A DNA stretch of 64,000 nt. Source: Xanthobacteraceae bacterium. GTDB taxonomy: Bacteria; Pseudomonadota; Alphaproteobacteria; Rhizobiales; Xanthobacteraceae. The notes under the pieces are model-generated. The model worked only from the letters and a program-made list of their open reading frames with translations, searched no databases and was not told where the DNA came from. A program made the translations under genes and the position numbers. Shown here in pieces: positions 58,640 to 64,000 of the stretch. The DNA is taken from positions 406,776-470,775 of the forward strand of contig JALHMF010000002.1 of the NCBI GenBank assembly GCA_022844205.1. The letters run 5' to 3'. How positions within the stretch are numbered: the stretch's first letter is position 1; every line of letters begins with the position of its first letter.

Positions 58640-59215
58640 TCAACCGTGCCTGCTCGAACGGCTTTTGCCCGGGCTCCGCTTTTCCTTGAATTTTGCCTTG
58701 TCTTCCTCATGCTTGCTCTTGGACCCATCACCGAGCATGTCGGTCCAGGCCAGCAACAGGCTGGACACTACGAATACCAAATGAATTGCGATAAGAAAGA
58801 TGATCGTCTTTTCGTTGAAATTCTTGTCGATGTTCATGAACGCCTTCAGGACCTGAATGGCGGAGATGGCGACGATCGAAGCCATCAATTTTTGTTTGAG
58901 CCCCGAGAAATCGATTTTGGTCATCCATTCCGGCCAGTCGGGGTGGCCTTTCGGGTCGATTTTGGAAACAAAGTTTTCGTACCCGGAAAAAACCACGATC
59001 AGCACGAGGTTGCCCGTCAGCGACAGGTCGATGAGCGCCAGCACGCCAAGGATGACGTCGGCTTCTGTCGCCGTGGTTGCGTGAACGACGAAGTGAAAAA
59101 ATTCTCGAACGAATGTGTAGAGGAGGATGAAAAGGCTTCCGATCAGCCCGAAGTAAAACGGCGCGATGAGCCAGCGGCTCTGGAAGATCGCTCGTTCAAG
59201 ATATTTTTCGATCAT
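58640..59215 (-). CDS. UPF0114 (YqhA-like) membrane protein
   Basis: A 191-residue membrane protein: [60 protein letters not shown] and [18 protein letters not shown] give at least three helices. The C-terminal about 35 residues are strongly basic and acidic ([17 protein letters not shown]), typical of a cytoplasmic tail. The family (TIGR00645) is widespread in proteobacteria and its function is unknown. It faces tRNA-Arg on the other strand, ending 12 bases from it. Confidence 0.85.
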   Translation of the reverse strand: MIEKYLERAIFQSRWLIAPFYFGLIGSLFILLYTFVREFFHFVVHATTATEADVILGVLALIDLSLTGNLVLIVVFSGYENFVSKIDPKGHPDWPEWMTKIDFSGLKQKLMASIVAISAIQVLKAFMNIDKNFNEKTIIFLIAIHLVFVVSSLLLAWTDMLGDGSKSKHEEDKAKFKEKRSPGKSRSSRHG

Positions 59216-59275
59216 CTCGCCCTCCGCCGGTCATGCGGAATCGATGACACGGCGGAGGGCGATAAGGCAAGGCGT

Positions 59276-59932
59276 CTAGTTCGCGTTGACGCCGGTCCCG
59301 ATCTGGCAGGCGACACCGGTGCCGCCGAGCCCGCAGTAGCCGTGCGGGTTCTTCGCCAGATATTGCTGGTGATAGTTCTCGGCAAAGTAGAACTCCGGCG
59401 CATCGACGATTTCGGTCGTGATTCCCTGATAGCCCTTATCCTGCAATGCCTTCTCGTAATCCGCCTTGGAGGCTTCCGCAGTTTCGCGCTGGGCCTTGTC
59501 ATACACGTAGATGCCCGAGCGATACTGGGTGCCGACATCGTTGCCCTGCCGCATGCCCTGGGTCGGGTCATGCGCTTCCCAGAATACTTTCAGGAGTTCG
59601 CTGTAGGTCACCCGTTTCGGGTCATAGACGACGAACACAACCTCATTGTGCCCGGTGCGGCCCGAGCAAACCTCTTCATAGGTCGGATTCGGTGTCACAC
59701 CCGCGGCATAACCGACGGCAGTGATCCATACGCCCGGTATCCTCCAGAATACGCGTTCGGCGCCCCAGAAGCAGCCGAAACCGAACATCGCGGTGGCAAG
59801 GCCGACGGGATAAGGGCCTTTCAGCGCGCGGCCGTTCACAGCATGGCGCTCCGCGGTTGGGATCTCGTCGGGCCGGCCTGCAAGAGCCGTCGAGGGAGTG
59901 GGCATATCGATCATTTTTCTGAAGGAGAACAT
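59276..59932 (-). CDS. msrA: Peptide methionine sulfoxide reductase MsrA
   Basis: Repairs methionine-S-sulfoxides in proteins. 218 residues with the catalytic motif [14 protein letters not shown] (nucleophilic Cys), [21 protein letters not shown], the [18 protein letters not shown] segment and a C-terminal [14 protein letters not shown] with likely resolving cysteines. The ATG at 59932 has AGGAG five bases upstream. A cytoplasmic enzyme; no msrB next to it. Confidence 0.94.
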   Translation of the reverse strand: MFSFRKMIDMPTPSTALAGRPDEIPTAERHAVNGRALKGPYPVGLATAMFGFGCFWGAERVFWRIPGVWITAVGYAAGVTPNPTYEEVCSGRTGHNEVVFVVYDPKRVTYSELLKVFWEAHDPTQGMRQGNDVGTQYRSGIYVYDKAQRETAEASKADYEKALQDKGYQGITTEIVDAPEFYFAENYHQQYLAKNPHGYCGLGGTGVACQIGTGVNAN

Positions 59933-60050
59933 GGCTGCTCCTGTGGCTTCGCGCGTTGGGCCGCGCGTTTCGAGACAAATATAGGCGCTGAAACGCCAGT
60001 CCGCACGGCAGGCAGCGCCACGCAACGATCACGGTCGCGCGATGATTCGT

Positions 60051-60374
60051 TCATTCGCGGGAGGAATAGCCGATCGAATGCGTGCGTTTTCGACCAGTCA
60101 GGATAAGGACCGTTCCCAATACGCCGAGCACCAGCCAGAGCGGCGCATTCAGGACTTTCAGCAAGACGCTTTCCCACATCCACGGCGAGAAATTGTATTC
60201 GATGACCCGCTGGGTGCGCTCAAGGCTGCCGGGGTGAACGGCACTCCACGCTTCGATCCAAGGCATAAAGACGAGCCTGGAAGCGCCGATCGAGCGGGCG
60301 CCGTCGATTACGAACGCGACGAAGGCGCCTGCCAGCAGCCAGAGTCCGATAAAGCGGGAGAGAAACTTGAACAT
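60051..60374 (-). CDS. Small membrane protein of unknown function
   Basis: A 107-residue protein that I do not recognise. Two hydrophobic segments, [16 protein letters not shown] near the start and [16 protein letters not shown] near the end, flank a periplasmic-looking middle ([18 protein letters not shown]). Ends in a short basic tail. ATG at 60374. It sits between the msrA gene (same strand) and tRNA-Ser (opposite strand). Codon use looks like its neighbours, so it is probably real. Conservation would need a database search. Confidence 0.6.
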   Translation of the reverse strand: MFKFLSRFIGLWLLAGAFVAFVIDGARSIGASRLVFMPWIEAWSAVHPGSLERTQRVIEYNFSPWMWESVLLKVLNAPLWLVLGVLGTVLILTGRKRTHSIGYSSRE

Positions 60375-60433
60375 GTTCGACCTGCAGCCTTCGACTAACG
60401 CCTCGCGGGCCGGTGTGCAACGCCCGCTTTTGC

Positions 60434-60461
60434 TTGTGTCCCGTCCCTCCGGGAGTATATT
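60434..60461 (+). promoter_or_regulatory. Candidate promoter of tRNA-Ser
   Basis: TTGTGT (60434-60439) and TATATT (60456-60461) are spaced by 16 bases and end 14 bases before the mature tRNA start. A plausible sigma-70 promoter for a stable RNA gene; not tested. Confidence 0.4.
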
Positions 60462-60475
60462 CCGCGCGCTTTGAA

Positions 60476-60565
60476 GGAGGGGTGGCCGAGTGGTTTAAGG
60501 CGCACGCCTGGAAAGTGTGTATGCGGGAAACCGTATCGCGGGTTCGAATCCCGCCCCCTCCGCCA
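60476..60565 (+). tRNA. tRNA-Ser (anticodon GGA)
   Basis: A 90-base class II tRNA. Acceptor GGAGGGG/CCCCTCC, discriminator G, encoded CCA (60563-60565). Anticodon stem CACGC/GTGTG with loop CTGGAAA gives GGA, reading TCC/TCT. The long variable arm expected of tRNA-Ser (TATGCGGGAAACCGTATC) is present, and the T-loop GTTCGAATC is canonical. The antisense of this tRNA is often mis-predicted as a protein with the words [14 protein letters not shown]. Confidence 0.97.
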
Positions 60566-60803
60566 GCACCGCTCGCCCCGAGGCGGTAATTCTGCGAAAA
60601 TTCCTGATCTTGCCGCCATCGTAAACGCGGCTGACGACGGCGGAAATCCGTCCTCGTCGTAGACGCCTTTCGCATCTGCAAGAAGTACACGCTACAGGCC
60701 GGATTTCCTTCAAACGGAATTATTTTGATAAGGCGCTTGCCGGAACACAGTCCGAACAAGATTGCATTATGATCATTCCACGCCGCAGCGGTGGGAGAAA
60801 TCG

Positions 60804-63800
60804 ATGCACGCGTTGCTTTCGGCCTTTCTTGCTTCCTTCTTTTTCCTCATTCCCGTCCAGACATTCGCAGCAGAAAAACCCTACTGGCGCAGCGACCTGA
60901 ACGAAGGCGCGCGCCGGCTGGAAGCAAGCGTCAGGCGAGACGCTTCCCTGCGCACAAAGACGGAGGCCGATCTCCGCAAGGAAATCGATGCCGCGGCGAA
61001 CGCAAAGGATCCCAAACTCACCGCGCAAAGGCTCGGCGAGCTAACCGGCCAGAGTCCGAACGACATCACGGCGTGGCTGCGTCTTGCGCGCACTTTGCTT
61101 GTGATCAATCCGGCCAACAGCACCGAGCGCAACGAGTTGCGCGACCGCTCGCTCGCCGCCGCCTATATCGCCTATCGTCGTGCAGCGACGAAAAACGACG
61201 AAGCCGATGCGCTCTCGATCATCGGCCGTGTCTATGCGGAGCGGCAGTTATGGCGTGCTTCGCTCGACACACTAAAGGCAAGCCTCGAACTGCGCGAAGT
61301 ATCCGAGCTGCGCACGCTCTATGAAAAAATCCGGGAGGAAAACGGATTCCGTCTGCTCGACTATACGGTCGACTCCGACGCCGGCGCGCCGCGCGTCTGC
61401 ATCCAGTTTTCCGAACAACTGGCGAAGCGCACGGATTTTTCTCCATTCATCTCGATAGCGGGTGTCTCGAAGCCTGCCGTTAGCGGCTCGGAGCGCCAGC
61501 TTTGCGCCGACGGCTTGAAGCATGGCGAACGATACGAAGTGACGTTGCGCAGCGGCGTTCCGTCCGCGACCGGAGAGACGCTTCGCCGTACGGCGGAACT
61601 TGTCGTCTATGTCCGCGACCGCAAGCCGAACGCGCGCTTCACCGGTCGCGCTTATGTTTTGCCGCGTACCGGCCAGCGCGGGATTCCCGTTGTTACCGTC
61701 AACACCAGCAAGGTCGGCGTTGAGATTTACCGAATCGGGGACCGCGCGCTCGTGCCGTTCGCGATTGACGGAAACTTCCGCCAGAATCTCGAAGGCTATG
61801 AGGCAAACCGCATCGCGCAGAGCCGCGGCGAACGTATCTACAAGGGCGAGCTGGAAGTCGTCTCCGAGCTGAACAAGGACATCACGACCGCGTTTCCGGT
61901 GGACGAGGCGCTCGGCAATCTCGCGCCCGGCGTCTATGCGATGACCGCCGGCATTCTCGACGCGCCCAAGGGCGGCGACGGCGAGGAAGACTTTACGACT
62001 CGCGCGACGCAGTGGTTCGTCGTGTCCGATCTCGGCATGACTTCGGTGTTGAGCAAGGACGGACTGGATGTATTTGTCCGTTCGCTCGGCAATGCCCAGC
62101 CGGTTGCCGATGCGGAAGTGCGTCTGGTGGCGAAGAACAATGAAATTCTCGCGACCCGCAAGACCGACGCGCAAGGCTCGGCGCGTTTTGAAAACGGCCT
62201 GGTCAAAGGCACGGGCGGCGCGTCTCCGGCTGTGGTCATCGCGGAAAAGAAACCCGGCGACTACGCATTCCTGTCATTGAATGAACCGGCGTTCGATTTT
62301 TCCGATCGCGGAGTCGCGGGCCGTTCCACGCCGGGCGCGCTCGACGCGATGCTGTTCACGGAGCGCGGAGTCTATCGTACCGGAGAGACCGTGCGGCTGA
62401 CGGGATTGCTGCGCGATCCGCAGGCGCGCGCCGTCATTAATGTGCCGCTCACCTTCATCGTCACCCGCCCCAATGGCGTCGAGGACCGGCGGCAGACCAT
62501 TAAAGAAGACGAACTCGGCGGCCGCAGCATGGATATTCCACTGCTCGGCGGCGCCATGACCGGCACCTGGCGTATTCGCGCCTACACCGATCCGAAATCC
62601 GCGCCGGTTGGCGAGACGGCGTTTCTCGTCGAGGATTATGTACCGGACCGGATTGAGTTCACGCTGAAATCGGGCGCCAGCGAGATCGTGCGCGGCAAGC
62701 CGGTGACTGTCGATCTCGACGGGCGCTATCTTTTCGGCACGCCGACCGCGAATTTCGATCTCGAAGGAGAAATCGAAATCCGCACGACGCAGTTCCGTCC
62801 GGGTCTGCAGGGCTACCGCTTTGGCCTTGTGGACGATGAGTTCACCACCGTGCGCCGCCCCCTGAACGACCTTCCGCGCACCGACGCGAAAGGCCATTCG
62901 GCGATCCCGGTCGAACTGCCGGTGGTGGCGAATTCCTCGCGCCCGATGGAAGCACAAATTCTCGTTCGCATGGCGGAGCCCGGAGGCCGTGCGATCGAGC
63001 GCAGGCTCACGCTTCCTGTGAAACCGGAAGCGCCGATGATCGGCGTGCGCCCGCAATTCCGGGACCGCGCGGGTGAAGGCGAAAACGCCGGCTTCGAAAT
63101 CGTGCTTGCGGATGCGGATGGAAAGCTCGTCGCGCGCAGCGGCCTGAAGTGGGAGCTGTTCAAGATCGAGGCCCGCTATCAGTGGTACCGCTCCGGCGGC
63201 TCCTGGGATTATGAGCCGGTTCGCTCCACGCGTAAGATCGCGGACGGACGTCTCGATACGCTCGCGGGATCGCCCGCGAAAATTTCTTCACCAGTCACGT
63301 ATGGACGTTACCGGCTCGAAGTCAGCACCGGCGAAACCGGCGGTCCTTTAACAAGTTTCGTCTTCGACGCCGGCTGGGCCGGCGAGGCGACCGCCGATAC
63401 ACCGGATCGTCTGGAGCTTTCGCTCGACAAGACCGAATACGCGCCTGGCGATACGCTGTCGGTGAACATCTCGCCGCGCACCGGCGGCAGCGCCACTGTA
63501 ATTGTTGTTGGCGATAAGGTGCTTGCACGCAACTATGTGCAGTCTGCCGCGAGCGGCACACGCACGACGTTTAAAGTCGGCGAGGATTGGGGACCGGGCG
63601 CTTACATCGTCGCGTTCCATCACCGCCCCATGGATGTGGCCGCTTCCCGTATGCCGGGCCGTTCGGTCGGCGTCGCATGGTTCGGCGTTTCCCGCGCGCA
63701 ACGTACCTTGCAGGTAAAGCTCGATGTCCCAGCGCAAATTCGCCCGCATACGCAACTCACCGTGCCGGTCACAGTAACAGGACTCGCATCGGGTGAATCC

Positions 63801-63884
63801 GCGCGCGTGACGCTCGCCGCGGTCGATGTCGGCATTCTGAATCTCACCAACTATCGTCCGCCGTCGCCCGCCGATCACTATCTA
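60804..63884 (+). pseudogene. Alpha-2-macroglobulin family protein, interrupted by an insertion sequence
   Basis: Large periplasmic or lipoprotein protease trap. The first about 1027 residues are intact: signal peptide ([22 protein letters not shown]), a TPR-like N-terminal domain, then macroglobulin-type repeats with the bait-region start (RTGETVRLTGLLRDP, DYVPDRIEFTLKSG) and a MG10-like end (LAAVDVGILNLTNYRPPSP). Family members are about 1600-1750 residues, so some 600-700 residues are missing. Around position 63884 the frame enters IS sequence (GSGPIKYLRIR, then TGA at 63918-63920). The 3' half may lie beyond the IS outside the window. ATG at 60804 has GGGAG upstream. Confidence 0.85.
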
Positions 63885-64000
63885 GGCTCAGGACCTATTA
63901 AATACTTGCGGATCAGATGATCGATTGATTCAATGGTGACGCAAGGAGGTGTCGCCATGACTGATTTGGTCCTGCTTTCCGAGGCGCAGATGCGCCGGAT
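63885..64000 (+). mobile_element. Left end of an IS5-family insertion sequence (truncated by window edge)
   Basis: The macroglobulin reading frame breaks at CTAG (63882-63885), a TA-type target, after which GGCTCAGGACCTATTAA begins, the kind of inverted-repeat end typical of these elements. A transposase start with a strong ribosome-binding site follows. The element continues past base 64000, so its length, right end and the target duplication cannot be checked here. Confidence 0.7.
63957..64000 (+). CDS. IS5-family transposase, N-terminal start only
   Basis: The first fourteen codons (MTDLVLLSEAQMRR plus a partial codon) match the highly conserved start of IS5-family transposases common in Bradyrhizobiaceae. 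AAGGAGG lies seven to eight bases upstream of the ATG. The DDE motif and the frameshift window, if any, lie beyond the window. Confidence 0.7.
   Translation, partial: MTDLVLLSEAQMRR

Noticed and set aside
60220..60759. Minus-strand reading frame with [18 protein letters not shown] sequence
   Set aside because: It is the antisense of tRNA-Ser, a known artefact of gene prediction; the tRNA cloverleaf is complete.

Overview
The window is a GC-rich alphaproteobacterial chromosome segment, most like Hyphomicrobiales of the Bradyrhizobiaceae/Xanthobacteraceae type. The evidence is recF-gyrB synteny, an Irr regulator with a heme motif next to fabA-fabB-fabI, RegB/RegA (ActS/ActR), an intracellular PHB depolymerase, and the conserved Rhizobiales block running from tsaB to pnp. 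The recF-gyrB pair suggests that the dnaA-dnaN-recF cluster lies just upstream of base 1. No rRNA or CRISPR array was seen, and nearly all of the window is ordinary core genome.

Layout. 1-3596: end of recF, then gyrB. 3609-6313: a secreted metallo-beta-lactamase-fold protein, a MoeB/ThiF adenylyltransferase and a D-2-hydroxyacid dehydrogenase. 6480-10458: an SH3-domain protein, irr and the fabA-fabB-fabI unsaturated fatty acid cluster. 10640-13457: a decayed adenylate cyclase remnant and the divergent katA/oxyR pair. 13506-23209 (minus strand): pnp, rpsO, truB, rbfA, infB, ylxR, nusA and rimP, the transcription/translation operon. 23462-36499: a DUF2336 protein, then a long minus-strand run of trpS, usp, nifU-like, tsaB, rimI, Fur/Mur, plsC, miaB, phoH, ybeY, corC, lnt, an XRE regulator and trmB. 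36612-43316: adenosine kinase, malic enzyme, mutS and an OsmC protein. 43348-45951: a sulfonate/nitrate-type ABC importer. 46164-51159: glnD and a class A penicillin-binding protein. 51156-57091: a YgjP-like peptidase, phaZ, an ABC-2 exporter and regB/regA. 57098-60374: mmcB, an arylformamidase-like hydrolase, tRNA-Arg, a UPF0114 protein, msrA and a small membrane protein. 60476 to the end: tRNA-Ser and an alpha-2-macroglobulin gene cut by an IS5-type insertion sequence at the right edge.

The more interesting signals are regulatory and structural, not new protein systems. They are a pnp leader with three mutually exclusive pairing arms, an intrinsic terminator just before rimP, a perfect CtrA-type box before the penicillin-binding protein, hairpins that mask a ribosome-binding site or look like operators (adenosine kinase, phaZ, irr, fabA, gyrB), a fresh 27-bp tandem duplication at the miaB end, a frameshifted cyclase fossil, and the IS-broken macroglobulin gene. 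I found no convincing undescribed multi-gene system.
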